In this document: piece by piece, positions 34,010-42,934 of the stretch
Position numbering within the stretch: position 1 is the stretch's first letter
How the letters are laid out: each line of letters starts with the position of its first letter
Source of the DNA: Paenibacillus sp. FSL R5-0490
GTDB taxonomy: Bacteria > Bacillota > Bacilli > Bacillales > Cytobacillaceae
DNA: 61,771 nucleotides
NCBI RefSeq assembly: GCF_001956215.1
Contig: NZ_MRTQ01000028.1
Span: 1 to 61,771, forward strand
Direction of reading: 5' to 3'
The notes under the pieces: model-generated
What the model was told of the DNA's origin: nothing
What the model saw: only the letters and a program-made list of their open reading frames with translations
Databases searched by the model: none
Made by a program: the position numbers and the translations under genes

Positions 34010-34949
34010 ATGCTGAAAACGGATCTTCTTGCGAATGACTCTTAGATCGCATAGATTTCCTGGAAGACAGGACTACGCCGACAATTACAATGCCCCCGCC
34101 AACTATCTGATATAAATACAATTTTTCCTGTGTAAAACACAAGGCGAAGATAATAGCGAAAACAGGAAGCAGATTGAGAAAAACCCCCGCTTTGGCTGCT
34201 CCGATTATGTGAACTCCAAAATTCCATGATAGAAAAGCCATAATGGAAGCCAGAAACCCAACATACAGCAAGATCCCTATAGAGTGAAGGGTGAAGACAG
34301 GTTTTGCTGCTTGCAGCAAAAAGTATTCAACCAGGCTTAAGGGCGCCAATAGTAAAATGCCAAGAAAAACAGATACATAAAAAGCAGATAGCAAAGGCAG
34401 CACGTCTGCATATTTTTTGCCAATCACAGAATAAATAGCCCACATAAAAACCGCTGCCAAAACGTAAAGATCCCCGCCATTTATTTTCCATGAAAGAAAC
34501 ACCTCAAACGATCCCTTTGAAATGACAAATATAATCCCAAAGACTGACAGGATAATTCCAGCTGCCTGGTGGGCCAGAAGCTTTTCTCTTAATAAAAACA
34601 CGGCCAAAATGGCGATAAAAAGCGGAGTTGTACTATTTACGACTGAAGCATTTATAGATGTGGTGTATTGCAGTGCAACATAAATGATTGTATTGTAACC
34701 GGCAATACCGGTCACAGCCAAGAGCAAAAGGATCTTCATATGCTTCCTTATAACACTCCAATCATTTTTAAGCTGCCTTATCAAAAAAGGAGTTAAAAGC
34801 AAAAAGGCAATGATCCAGCGCATAAGGGAAAAAAGGACCGGCGGAAAATAATCAACACCAATTCTCCCTATAACAAAATTACCTCCCCATATCATATTAG
34901 CTAATATCAGCAATAGAAAGCCGTTTGTTTTGTTTCTCTCATCCAGCAA
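34008..34949 (-). CDS. EamA/DMT-family transporter
   Basis: A 313-residue membrane protein with ten spans in two EamA repeats. The first repeat begins LLLILANMIWGGNFVIGRIG and contains TTSINASVVNSTTPLFIAIL; the second spans YVLAAVFMWAIYSVIGKKYA to GGGIVIVGVVLSS. DMT transporters export amino acids, nucleosides or other metabolites, and the substrate is unknown. TTG 34949 is chosen since AGAAGG lies nine bases upstream; the ATG 18 codons earlier has no ribosome binding site. Confidence 0.9.
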   Translation of the reverse strand: MLDERNKTNGFLLLILANMIWGGNFVIGRIGVDYFPPVLFSLMRWIIAFLLLTPFLIRQLKNDWSVIRKHMKILLLLAVTGIAGYNTIIYVALQYTTSINASVVNSTTPLFIAILAVFLLREKLLAHQAAGIILSVFGIIFVISKGSFEVFLSWKINGGDLYVLAAVFMWAIYSVIGKKYADVLPLLSAFYVSVFLGILLLAPLSLVEYFLLQAAKPVFTLHSIGILLYVGFLASIMAFLSWNFGVHIIGAAKAGVFLNLLPVFAIIFALCFTQEKLYLYQIVGGGIVIVGVVLSSRKSMRSKSHSQEDPFSA

Positions 34950-35096
34950 TAATGAAAACCTTCTTCCTCTATTTAATAAATAAAATTTTAACTCTGCCAT
35001 CAAGAAAATTCACTAATTTCAGAAAAAAATTTCTTGAAAAATTTGTAACTATTGGAAGAGGCAGTGCGTCAACTTACTTAAAAAGGGGTGTCTGTT

Positions 35097-37265
35097 ATGA
35101 AAAATAAATGGCTTTTTCTTGGTTGTATCACATTAATCCTTATAACACTTGTATCTTTTTCATTCTTTAACAGATTAAAAATTGTGAGTACTCTGGCAGG
35201 AACTAATGAAGAATTAGTTGTTTTAAACAATAAAGTGTGGGAGATTGCGATCTCTAAAGAACTTAATCCGGATAGTGTTAACAATAGCTCTGTTTATATT
35301 CTGAATGAGGAGGGAGAAAAAGAGCAGGTAAGAATCTCACTGGAAAACAATAATAAATCCATTGAAATTCAGCCGCCAGAGAAAGGATATAATGTGCATT
35401 CACCTCATTATACATTGGTGATCACAAATGATATTAAAACAAAGAGAGGACAAAATCTGAATCAATCAGTAAAAACAGCCTTTAAAGTTATTAATACATT
35501 GCCGGCAATCGGCTCAAGAGAAGAATTGAACAGTTATTTTTCAAGAATGCTTAAGGAAGAAAGGACTTTCTTTTCCGGAAGGGATATGGCGGTAAGCGAG
35601 GAGAGCAGCAGTGCAAAGAGCTCAGAAGATTCTGCAGGGACAGATTTTTCGGGGACAAATGTGCAAGTATCGGGTATTGATGAAGCCGATCTGATAAAAA
35701 CAGATGGAACGCACATATACAAAATCTCCGAAAATAAAGTCCAGATTATCAAGGCAGTTCCGGCAGATAAAATGGAACTGGAATCTCAATTAACTTTTAA
35801 TGGAGACTTTTCTCCCTATCAGTTATTTATAGAAGGCACCCAATTAATCATTTTGGGTCACAGCTATAAAGATATACCTGGATCCATTGGGAAGGAGTCT
35901 TCGGAAAAAAAGATTGCACCTGCATTTCAATCGGTCAAAACAATTGTTTATAATGTCGAAAACAAACAAAAACCAAAACAAATTAGAGAAGCAGACATTG
36001 AGGGCAGCCTGCTTGCTTCGAGGCTAATGGATGGAAAAGTATATTTAATTACAAGCTATCATCCCGAATATTGGATACTGGAAAGAAATGAAAATGCCGA
36101 TTTGCGTCCCCGTTATTACGATACTGCCGGGAGTAAAGAGCAGCAAATCGTTGATTACAATGAAATAAAATATTTTCCCGGTTCTCAAAATGCAAATTAT
36201 ATTAATATAGCTGTATTGGATTTAAATGCCGGCAGGAAGCCATTAGCTGTCACAAGCTACTTAGGCAGCGGAAATGAATTTTATATGTCCCAAAACAATT
36301 TATATTTAGCTGCCACCCAATACAATAATGAAATCATTGCCGACAGACAGATGCCACATCCGGATACGAGCATCTTTAAGTTCAATATAAAAGACGGAGA
36401 AGTAGAATTCCAGACATCTGCGGAAATAAAAGGCACCGTTTTAAATCAGTTTTCAATGGATGAATACAATGGGAACTTCAGAGTCGTGACAACCAAAGGG
36501 GAAGCCTGGGATGAACGGACTCCTTCATCCAATAGCCTTTACATTTTGGATAAAAATTTAAAACAGATTGGCCAGCTTGAAGACCTGGCAAAAGGGGAGA
36601 GGATTTACTCCGCAAGGTTTATGAATGACCGGATTTATATGGTTACTTTTAAGGAAACCGATCCTCTCTTTGTTATTGATGGCTCAAATCCTGAAAAACC
36701 TTGTGTTCTCGGTGAATTAAAAATTCCCGGCTTCAGCAATTATCTGCACCCTTTGGATAAAAATCATCTCATTGGTTTTGGTCATGATACAAAGATTACT
36801 GGAGGCAAAGGAGCTGGCAGCCAGCCTGTTATTACAACGGACGGTGTTAAAATATCTTTATTTGATGTAAGTGATACAAGTAATCCTGTTGAAAAGGATA
36901 CAGAAATAATCGGAGGACGCGGCACCTACTCGCCTTTAAACTACGACCATAAAGCGCTTCTCGTTGATAAAAAGAAAAATCTATATGGTTTCCCCATTTC
37001 GATCTACCAGAATAAAGAAGGAAGCCAGTTTGAATCCACATTCGACTTCCAGGGTGCGTTAGTATACAAAATTACTGTCCAAAACGGAATAGAGCTCCAA
37101 AGTGAAATTACCCATCAGACAGAAGAAGCAATCTATGAAGAATGGGAAGATGCAATCGAGAGGCTTATCTATATAGGTGATTACATTTATAGCATTTCAC
37201 CTCAAAAAGTTGATGCCTATCATACAGAGGGGTTCCAAAAATCAGGAGAACTGAGGTTAAATTAA
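35097..37265 (+). CDS. Secreted beta-propeller domain protein with N-terminal Ig-like domain
   Basis: A 722-residue exported protein. A signal or anchor helix (about 5-25) is followed by an SbsA/Big_5-like Ig domain (about 35-130, NNKVWEIAISKELNPDSV to VKTAFKV) and then a large C-terminal beta-propeller domain (PF09826 type) starting near VQVSGIDEADLIKTDGTHIY and ending with IYIGDYIYSISPQKVDAYH. Members are surface proteins of unknown role, some with cohesin-like or calcium-binding properties. ATG 35097 follows AAAGGGG; the frame opens three codons earlier. It is monocistronic. Confidence 0.88.
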   Translation: MKNKWLFLGCITLILITLVSFSFFNRLKIVSTLAGTNEELVVLNNKVWEIAISKELNPDSVNNSSVYILNEEGEKEQVRISLENNNKSIEIQPPEKGYNVHSPHYTLVITNDIKTKRGQNLNQSVKTAFKVINTLPAIGSREELNSYFSRMLKEERTFFSGRDMAVSEESSSAKSSEDSAGTDFSGTNVQVSGIDEADLIKTDGTHIYKISENKVQIIKAVPADKMELESQLTFNGDFSPYQLFIEGTQLIILGHSYKDIPGSIGKESSEKKIAPAFQSVKTIVYNVENKQKPKQIREADIEGSLLASRLMDGKVYLITSYHPEYWILERNENADLRPRYYDTAGSKEQQIVDYNEIKYFPGSQNANYINIAVLDLNAGRKPLAVTSYLGSGNEFYMSQNNLYLAATQYNNEIIADRQMPHPDTSIFKFNIKDGEVEFQTSAEIKGTVLNQFSMDEYNGNFRVVTTKGEAWDERTPSSNSLYILDKNLKQIGQLEDLAKGERIYSARFMNDRIYMVTFKETDPLFVIDGSNPEKPCVLGELKIPGFSNYLHPLDKNHLIGFGHDTKITGGKGAGSQPVITTDGVKISLFDVSDTSNPVEKDTEIIGGRGTYSPLNYDHKALLVDKKKNLYGFPISIYQNKEGSQFESTFDFQGALVYKITVQNGIELQSEITHQTEEAIYEEWEDAIERLIYIGDYIYSISPQKVDAYHTEGFQKSGELRLN

Positions 37266-37271
37266 TTTAAC

Positions 37272-37299
37272 AGAACTGGCCTTCCGGCTGGTTCTTTTT
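37272..37299 (+). terminator. Terminator after beta-propeller gene
   Basis: AGAACTGGCC pairs with GGCTGGTTCT (two wobbles) around TTCC, followed by five T. Confidence 0.85.
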
Positions 37300-37419
37300 C
37301 TGTATAACGAAAAGAATATCGGAATAGAATTTCCATATTTTTGAATAAATTTAATATAAAACGGCTAATATAACGTATATAGTATATAAATATAATTTTA
37401 CTAAATGGCTGGTGAGTAT

Positions 37420-38424
37420 ATGAACGGCAGCAGTATCCCTAAATTAATATCGTCTGAAATGGCCATGCTCTGGAATACCTATGTAGCAGATACAGCAGCA
37501 GTCTGCTGCATAAAGCACTATATAAAAACAAATGAAGATCCGGATGTGCTTCCGGTATTGAACTACGCACTGACTATCGCGAAGGATCACATAGACGATA
37601 TTGCCTCACTCTTTAAGACAGAGGAATTTCCCATCCCTGATGGATTTAATGAGCAAGACCTGCACATTGACGCTCCCAAGTTATTTTCAGACATAACCTA
37701 TCTAAGATTCATGCACCATCTGGGAAGAACCGGATTGAATGCCTATTTACTTGCTAAATCAGTTTCTGCAAGAGAAGACGTTCGCAGCATGTTTAAGAAA
37801 TACTATGAACAAACCGAAAAACTCTTTGATATGGCAGCTGAGGCTATGCAGGAAAAGGGGATCTTCATTCGATCACCCTATATTGAATATCCTAAAAAGG
37901 TAAAGTATGTATCAGACCATAGTTTCCTTGGCGGGATTGCAGGCAAAAAACGTCAGCTGCTGGCTATCGAAATTGCCCATCTGGGAACGAATATCGAGTT
38001 ATCCAATATTGCCAAAACTATGCTTTTAGCATTCAGCCAGGTAGCTAAAGAAAAAATGATAAGCAATTATTTCAAAAAAGGCTATGACATGAGCCTGGAG
38101 CATGTTGAATATTTTCTCAATGTCTTAAAAAATGACGATGTAGCCTATCCCAGCACATGGGATGGGTCCATTACAGACTCAACGATCTCACCTTTTTCGG
38201 ATAAATTAATGATGTTTCTGATCGCAAGTATAACTGCAGTCGGGGTAATGGACTTTGGAATAGCGATCGGTGCAAGCGTTAGAAAAGATTTGGCTATCCA
38301 GTATGCTAAAATGATGATCAAAGTCGGCAGTTTCGCAGACGACGGAGCCAAAATGATGATTGACAACGGCTGGCTGGAAAACCCGCCTCAATCACTTGAT
38401 AGAGATGAACTCAGGAAAAAATAG
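37420..38424 (+). CDS. DUF3231 family protein
   Basis: A 334-residue soluble, helical protein made of two related halves of about 165 residues, the usual DUF3231 layout: SSEMAMLWNTYVADTAAVCC with DLHIDAPKLFSDITYLRFMH in the first, and a matching AFSQVAKEKMISNYF with PFSDKLMMFLIASITAVGVM in the second. Family members resemble CotF/ferritin-like helical bundles and occur in spore formers; function is unknown. ATG 37420 has a weak GGTGAG at short spacing and ATG 37405 has none, so the start is uncertain. Confidence 0.85.
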   Translation: MNGSSIPKLISSEMAMLWNTYVADTAAVCCIKHYIKTNEDPDVLPVLNYALTIAKDHIDDIASLFKTEEFPIPDGFNEQDLHIDAPKLFSDITYLRFMHHLGRTGLNAYLLAKSVSAREDVRSMFKKYYEQTEKLFDMAAEAMQEKGIFIRSPYIEYPKKVKYVSDHSFLGGIAGKKRQLLAIEIAHLGTNIELSNIAKTMLLAFSQVAKEKMISNYFKKGYDMSLEHVEYFLNVLKNDDVAYPSTWDGSITDSTISPFSDKLMMFLIASITAVGVMDFGIAIGASVRKDLAIQYAKMMIKVGSFADDGAKMMIDNGWLENPPQSLDRDELRKK

Positions 38425-38427
38425 CAG

Positions 38428-38462
38428 TGAAGCATCTTTTTAGAGGGGATGCTTCATTTTTT
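38428..38462 (+). terminator. Terminator after DUF3231 gene
   Basis: TGAAGCATC and GATGCTTCA pair around a loop of about 13 bases, followed by six T. Confidence 0.85.
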
Positions 38463-38530
38463 ATGTGTGCCACCCAATAATTGGGGTAATAGAATACTAG
38501 CTTACAAAATAAAGAAGGAGATGAAACAGA

Positions 38531-38938
38531 ATGCATAAATCGATGCTTGCTTTTACTGCATGCATGATGCTGACAGCCTGCAGTGAGGGAGAAGAGAAAA
38601 AAGATGAAACTGCTAAAAAGGAAAACAGCAGCCAGGAATACAATGAAGCCACAAACACAAAAGGTGAAAAGAAGCCGCTCTCTATTGCCGAGCTGGATGA
38701 CCGGATTGATGAGGGTATGAATATTGATACGTACTCTGCCGAAGTACAGTCATGGGCTGAAAAGGGTCAGCTGGAAATGGAAGAAACAGTGGTCGTTGAA
38801 GATGAAAATACCTCATCTGCAGATATTCTTCAGCTTGCTGATGGATTTTTAGGAGTGGCATATGACGAAAAAGAAGTTACGGAAGTAAAAATGTTTCAGT
38901 CGGCAGAGCATGCAAAAGAATATTTTGAATCACTTTAA
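38531..38938 (+). CDS. Small acidic lipoprotein
   Basis: A 135-residue lipoprotein with leader MHKSMLAFTACMMLTACSEG; the lipobox LTAC places the lipid-modified cysteine at residue 17. A charged linker (EEKKDETAKKEN) precedes an acidic C-terminal domain of about 90 residues with no recognised fold. ATG 38531 follows AAGGAG. It is monocistronic and surface located by inference. Confidence 0.75.
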   Translation: MHKSMLAFTACMMLTACSEGEEKKDETAKKENSSQEYNEATNTKGEKKPLSIAELDDRIDEGMNIDTYSAEVQSWAEKGQLEMEETVVVEDENTSSADILQLADGFLGVAYDEKEVTEVKMFQSAEHAKEYFESL

Positions 38939-38942
38939 TGAA

Positions 38943-38975
38943 CACTGGACCTTCTGGAAGGAAGGTCCAGTTTCA
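38943..38975. terminator. Terminator between lipoprotein and truncated hemoglobin genes
   Basis: ACTGGACCTTC and GAAGGTCCAGT pair perfectly around TGGAAG, with a short T-rich tail on plus. It separates convergent genes. Confidence 0.8.
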
Positions 38976-39356
38976 TTCTGGGCTGTTTACCATAATCGCT
39001 GCAACCTGCATTAATCGATCATAGAAAAGGACAGATGCAGGATTTTGTTCAAGCCCTGTTTCCTGAAAGGCCTCCTTCATACAGGCAAGCCATCTTTGCG
39101 CTCTTAATGGTGTAATTTCAAATGGAAGATGTCTTTGTTTCATTGCCGGCGGGCCAAACTCCTGGCTATAGAGAGGCGGTCCTCCAAGAAATTGTGTAAG
39201 AAACATCCTTTGCTTTCGCTTAATATCCTCTATGTCTCCTTCAAAAAGGGGACTTAAAACTGGATCTGCATACACACGCGGATAGAACGCCTCGACAAGT
39301 TTTTCAATTGTTTCAGTTCCGCCTATTTCTTCAAAAAGTGTTTTAAAATCGTGCAT
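38973..39356 (-). CDS. Truncated hemoglobin, group II (YjbI-like)
   Basis: A 127-residue group II truncated globin. Blocks are TLFEEIGGTETIEKLVEAFY, FLTQFLGGPPLYSQEFG and MKQRHLPFEITPLRAQRWL, where the His is the proximal heme ligand, with the distal Trp/Tyr positions conserved. The group binds O2 and may handle peroxide or nitrosative stress. In B. subtilis the homologue yjbI neighbours yjbH and spx regulation genes; here it stands alone. ATG 39356 has GCAGGTGA upstream. Confidence 0.93.
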   Translation of the reverse strand: MHDFKTLFEEIGGTETIEKLVEAFYPRVYADPVLSPLFEGDIEDIKRKQRMFLTQFLGGPPLYSQEFGPPAMKQRHLPFEITPLRAQRWLACMKEAFQETGLEQNPASVLFYDRLMQVAAIMVNSPE

Positions 39357-39558
39357 GATTCTTCACCTGCTTGTAATTCATTATTTTATTGTCATTATAT
39401 AGAAGATATTCTAGCTGAAACGTGATATAAATCACAGTATAAAGTTATTCTTAGACAAACATCCGCCAAAACTTTCATGTTCAAGCATAAAATTTTGATA
39501 ACTGAAAAGAATGTGAGAAAATTATCCAGTAATCCAATTGCTAAAAAGAGGTGAAAGA

Positions 39559-40386
39559 ATGGAAAATTTACAATCAGCTGTATCATTACATAACGGTGTC
39601 AAAATGCCTTGGCTTGGTCTTGGTGTTTTTAAAGTTAAGGACGGGGACGAAGTTGTCCATTCAGTTAAATCAGCCCTGAAAGCAGGATATAAAAGCATTG
39701 ATACGGCAGCAGTCTATCAGAATGAAGAAGGTGTAGGCCAGGCAATCAAGGAAGCAGGCATACCTCGGGAAGAGCTATTTATTACAACGAAAGTCTGGAA
39801 TTCTGACCAGGGCTATGATTCTGCAATCAAGGCATTCGAAACCAGTCTTGAAAAGCTTGGTCTCGATTATATTGACCTTTACCTGATTCACTGGCCTGTG
39901 AAAGGGAAGTATAAAGAAACATGGAAAGCACTCGAAACTCTTTATAAAGAGAAGAAAGTAAAAGCAATTGGTGTGAGCAACTTCCAGATTCATCACCTGG
40001 AAGATCTAATGAAGGATGCCGAGATAAAGCCGATGGTCAATCAGGTGGAGCTTCATCCTTTACTCAGCCAGTCTGAGCTTAGAGACTTCTGCAGAAATCA
40101 GGGAATTCAGATAGAAGCATGGTCACCACTCGCACAGGGAGAGCTTCTTGAAAACGCAGTATTGAAGGAAATTGCCCAAAAGTACGGAAAATCGGTTGCA
40201 CAGGTTATCTTAAGGTGGGATCTTCAGAACGGAATTGTTACTATTCCAAAGTCAGTAAAAGAACATCGCATCATTGAAAATGCTGATGTATTTGACTTTG
40301 AACTTTCTTCAGAAGATATGGACAAAATCAGCAGCTTAAATGAAAATAGACGAGTAGGTCCCGACCCTGACAACTTTGATTTCTAA
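39559..40386 (+). CDS. Aldo/keto reductase (YvgN/YtbE-like)
   Basis: A 275-residue NADPH-dependent aldo/keto reductase of the AKR5 type. Catalytic residues are visible: Asp and Tyr in SIDTAAVYQNEEGVG, Lys in FITTKVWN and His in DLYLIHWPVKGK. The cofactor region includes TIPKSVKEHRIIENADVFDF. Related B. subtilis proteins reduce methylglyoxal and other aldehydes. ATG 39559 follows GAGGTGAAAG; the frame-open start seven codons upstream has no ribosome binding site. Confidence 0.94.
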   Translation: MENLQSAVSLHNGVKMPWLGLGVFKVKDGDEVVHSVKSALKAGYKSIDTAAVYQNEEGVGQAIKEAGIPREELFITTKVWNSDQGYDSAIKAFETSLEKLGLDYIDLYLIHWPVKGKYKETWKALETLYKEKKVKAIGVSNFQIHHLEDLMKDAEIKPMVNQVELHPLLSQSELRDFCRNQGIQIEAWSPLAQGELLENAVLKEIAQKYGKSVAQVILRWDLQNGIVTIPKSVKEHRIIENADVFDFELSSEDMDKISSLNENRRVGPDPDNFDF

Positions 40387-40395
40387 ATAATACAG

Positions 40396-40430
40396 GAACC
40401 GGCAGGCAAATAGCCTGCCGGTTTCCTTTT
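40396..40430. terminator. Terminator after aldo/keto reductase gene
   Basis: AACCGGCAGGC and GCCTGCCGGTT pair perfectly around AAATA, followed by TCCTTTT. It lies against the end of the convergent gene at 40429. Confidence 0.9.
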
Positions 40431-40629
40431 ACTCCTCAAAATAATCCCGAAATTCTTCTGTATCCGTTTCAGTTTTATTTTTGTAGTAAGGATTATCTTC
40501 AGTCGAATTTTCGGGATCAAGATTGGTCTTTATTACAAGTGTCGGCCCCGAAGTATGCCCGGCAATCATCCGATCATCCAGTTCTCCGAAGTCCGGCAGC
40601 TTTTTGCTTCCTGGTTTTATTGGATCCAT
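40429..40629 (-). CDS. 66-residue hypothetical acidic protein
   Basis: The protein begins MDPIKPGSKKLPDFGELDDR and has an acidic, Asn/Glu/Thr-rich C-terminus ending FRDYFEE; it is probably partly unstructured. ATG 40629 is preferred to the upstream ATG at 40680, since GGAGGTGC lies just before it. No family is recognised. It is monocistronic. Confidence 0.62.
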   Translation of the reverse strand: MDPIKPGSKKLPDFGELDDRMIAGHTSGPTLVIKTNLDPENSTEDNPYYKNKTETDTEEFRDYFEE

Positions 40630-40791
40630 GGCTGCACCTCCCATTCCATAGCGTGCAATGAGCAGGTACAATTTATTCATTATAGCCCCTTAAGTACGAA
40701 AGAATGTTTGCACAGGCGAAAAAAAGGATATTAGGGAAGAAAACTATCTTGGTGTTACATATACCTACCCTGTTTTGATGGAGGAAGATAA

Positions 40792-41364
40792 ATGAGTATT
40801 TTTGAGAATATTTTAGATATCCTGGAGGAAAAGGGGGCTATCTCCATCCCTTCTCTGCTGGATGAAATGAATAGGGCAAGTAATTCTCAGAGAAGCGGTG
40901 CAAAACCTGTTGAATTATCGCATGTAAAATCAGTCATCAGCAGGAAAAGAGAGCTCTTCCATATTAAAAATAATATTGTTACGATTGATCCTGATAAAGA
41001 TCCCATTCTTTTAAGCGTCAGCCTCGGCGGTTATCCGGGGCCCTGGTACAAAATAGAAGTGGATTTCATCAATAGCCGCTTTGTTTATTTTGAATGGCAT
41101 TTAAGTAATTTTTCATCAAGAAATGAGCTGCCGAAAAAGTCAGGAAGCATTGAGGAATTTAAAAAAGAATTATACCGGCTGAAAATTTGGAAATGGCAGA
41201 AGGAATATAAAAATCCAGGGATTTTAATGGATAGTGTCACATGGTCCATAAGGCTGGTCACGAAGGAAAACATTTTTGAGAGTCAGGGGATACAGTCTTT
41301 CCCTAATGGCTGGGAAAAGTTTTGCATGGCACTTACGAATCTTACTGGAAAATATATCTGTTAA
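40792..41364 (+). CDS. Hypothetical protein with winged-helix-like N-terminus
   Basis: A 190-residue cytoplasmic protein. Residues 1-65 look like a winged-helix fold: FENILDILEEKGAISIPSLL, then a helix ending VKSVISRKRELFHIKNNIVT, a typical DNA-binding pattern. Residues 70-190 form a second domain rich in aromatic residues (SLGGYPGPWYKIEVDFINSR, FVYFEWHLSNF). I do not recognise the family. ATG 40792 follows TGGAGGAAG. The fold call is by eye. Confidence 0.65.
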   Translation: MSIFENILDILEEKGAISIPSLLDEMNRASNSQRSGAKPVELSHVKSVISRKRELFHIKNNIVTIDPDKDPILLSVSLGGYPGPWYKIEVDFINSRFVYFEWHLSNFSSRNELPKKSGSIEEFKKELYRLKIWKWQKEYKNPGILMDSVTWSIRLVTKENIFESQGIQSFPNGWEKFCMALTNLTGKYIC

Positions 41365-41399
41365 AAAGCTGCTGCTGAGAAACTGGCTGCAGCTTTTTA
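41363..41399. terminator. Bidirectional terminator
   Basis: AAAAAGCTGC pairs with GCAGCTTTTT around 14 bases; it serves the convergent genes at 40792-41364 and 41397-41705. Confidence 0.8.
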
Positions 41400-41705
41400 G
41401 TTTTCTGAAACTATCTTTAAAACAAAGCTCTTATCTTCCTCATCAATATACAGGCAATATTCTTCTTCCTCTGTAATATCCAGCAGCTGCTGAAGTTCTT
41501 TAGGGATATGGATGGAGCCATTTTCAGAAATTAGCCTTTTATTGTGGGTTGATTCCAAATTGGCTCTTTCAATAATAATCTGATCATGATCGAAGCGAAG
41601 ATCAGCCAGTTTTCCCGGCAAAAGGCCAAATTGGCTGCGCCACTTGCTCGGAAGAAGAATTTTACCCGTTTTGTTGAAGTTCTTGCACTTGTACATTGTC
41701 ATCAT
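41397..41705 (-). CDS. AbrB/SpoVT-fold protein with two swapped-hairpin units
   Basis: A 102-residue protein with two successive AbrB-type units. The first is NFNKTGKILLPSKWRSQFGL with an IIIERANL strand; the second is ISENGSIHIPKELQQLLDIT with YIDEEDKSFVLKI. Each has the G-x-I-x-(L/I)P-x-(E/K) core of the swapped-hairpin DNA-binding fold. Most AbrB, SpoVT and MazE proteins have one such unit and bind DNA as dimers; here one chain could make the equivalent of a dimer. ATG 41705 follows AAGGAG. No toxin gene lies beside it. Confidence 0.75.
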   Translation of the reverse strand: MMTMYKCKNFNKTGKILLPSKWRSQFGLLPGKLADLRFDHDQIIIERANLESTHNKRLISENGSIHIPKELQQLLDITEEEEYCLYIDEEDKSFVLKIVSEN

Positions 41706-41861
41706 GCTGATCAGCTCCTTCTATGCTTGTTAATCTATTACACATATTGGAACTTTCAAAACACGATTTTCAAGCAATTTCGAAAAAAATTCATTGGCTC
41801 CCGTAAAAAGGATGAATAAAATTCCTCTAAATACAAAACCTTTAAAAAAAGGTGGGGTAAG

Positions 41862-42371
41862 ATGAAAAAGAAGCTATATTTGCTGCTGATAATTCTCCTT
41901 TCCTGGCTGACTGTTCCATTTATAGGCAAAAAGGATTTTAAGCGATTTTATCCTGCTGCTTTATTTATGGGGTTTTATGTATTAATAGAAGGGATTATAG
42001 CTGAAAAAAACAAATGGTGGACGATTAAGGAAAGATTTCATCCCAAGCTTAGTGGTGAACTGCCATTAGTATTAGGACCTTTTTTTGCAGGGTCTATATG
42101 GATATTAAAATTAACCTATAGAAAGCCGTTACTGTATTTACTTCTAAATGGGGTGGTCGATGCCTTTTTCGCCTATCCTTTTTATACTTGGTTCAAAAAG
42201 ATCGGAATTTGGAAACTTCGGCGCTTTTCACAAATGAAGCTGTTTATGCTGTTTTTGCTGAAGTCAATCTTCATGTATGTTTTCCACCTCATCTTTGTGG
42301 ATAAAAAAACAATATCCAGGTTAGCGAATGGTTTAAAAAAAACCCTTTTGAATAAGGGAGAGGAGAGATGA
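41862..42371 (+). CDS. CBO0543-like membrane protein
   Basis: A 169-residue membrane protein with about four to five spans: 3-20, 30-48, 70-88, 94-112 and 125-145. Features such as KNKWWTIKERFHPKLSGELP and the aromatic YPFYTWFKKIGIWKL resemble the CBO0543 family of Firmicutes, whose function is unknown. ATG 41862 has AAAGGTGGGG upstream. Four bases after its stop begins a microgene at 42375, so the two are co-transcribed, with the DUF3889 gene likely following. Confidence 0.72.
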   Translation: MKKKLYLLLIILLSWLTVPFIGKKDFKRFYPAALFMGFYVLIEGIIAEKNKWWTIKERFHPKLSGELPLVLGPFFAGSIWILKLTYRKPLLYLLLNGVVDAFFAYPFYTWFKKIGIWKLRRFSQMKLFMLFLLKSIFMYVFHLIFVDKKTISRLANGLKKTLLNKGEER

Positions 42372-42374
42372 AAA

Positions 42375-42518
42375 ATGCAAGAAAGAAAAGACGTTTCCTG
42401 TACAGATGATAAGGATATTCTTCATCATTTAATGGAAGAACAAATTGCTTATATCTGTGTGGAAGAAGAGGAAGAACGGATGAAGGAAGAAACTCTGAAG
42501 AGCGGCAATAGCAATTAG
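42375..42518 (+). CDS. 47-residue acidic microprotein
   Basis: ATG 42375 follows GGAGAGGAGAG, four bases after the CBO0543-like gene. The peptide starts MQERKDVSCTDDKDILHHLM and continues into a very acidic helix (VEEEEERMKEE). It has two cysteines and no membrane span. No family is recognised. Tight coupling to the upstream membrane gene suggests co-expression. Confidence 0.6.
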   Translation: MQERKDVSCTDDKDILHHLMEEQIAYICVEEEEERMKEETLKSGNSN

Positions 42519-42543
42519 GATCCTTCCCGGAAAGAGGTTTAAG

Positions 42544-42879
42544 ATGAAGAAATTAATGATCAGTCTAATGGTATTGATGATCTTAACCGAATATACTCCC
42601 ATTCGTGCAATTACTGGAGAAGCTTTTGCAGAGAGACCGGAACCAGCCTATGCAAAATGGGGCAGACTGGCTATGGAAACGGCAAAAGAGAAATACCCGA
42701 GGGCTAAAATCCTTGACTACCTGCATATCGGCAGAGAAAAGGGACAAACAACAGATATCGAAAGGTTTAAGCTATGGGTAGAGGATGGCGGCAAAGAGTT
42801 CGGTTTGTACATTGATATTGAATTTGATTCAAAAACTGACAGAGTTGTCAGGATCAATACGCGAAAATCAGCTAATTAG
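42544..42879 (+). CDS. DUF3889 family secreted protein
   Basis: A 111-residue exported protein with a signal peptide (about 1-30, MKKLMISLMVLMILTEYTPI) and a DUF3889-type mature domain: PAYAKWGRLAMETAKEKYP, ILDYLHIGREKG and FKLWVEDGGKEFGLYIDIEF. The domain resembles small alpha/beta PepSY-like or YpeB-like folds; function is unknown. ATG 42544 follows AAAGAGG. It ends the small-gene cluster with its own terminator. Confidence 0.85.
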   Translation: MKKLMISLMVLMILTEYTPIRAITGEAFAERPEPAYAKWGRLAMETAKEKYPRAKILDYLHIGREKGQTTDIERFKLWVEDGGKEFGLYIDIEFDSKTDRVVRINTRKSAN

Positions 42880-42897
42880 CTCACTCAGAAGCAAAGC

Positions 42898-42926
42898 GGG
42901 ACTTCACCAAGGTGAAGTCCTGTTTC
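42898..42926 (+). terminator. Terminator after DUF3889 gene
   Basis: GGACTTCACC and GGTGAAGTCC pair perfectly around AA, followed by TGTTTCC TTTT. Confidence 0.85.
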
Positions 42927-42934
42927 CTTTTATC

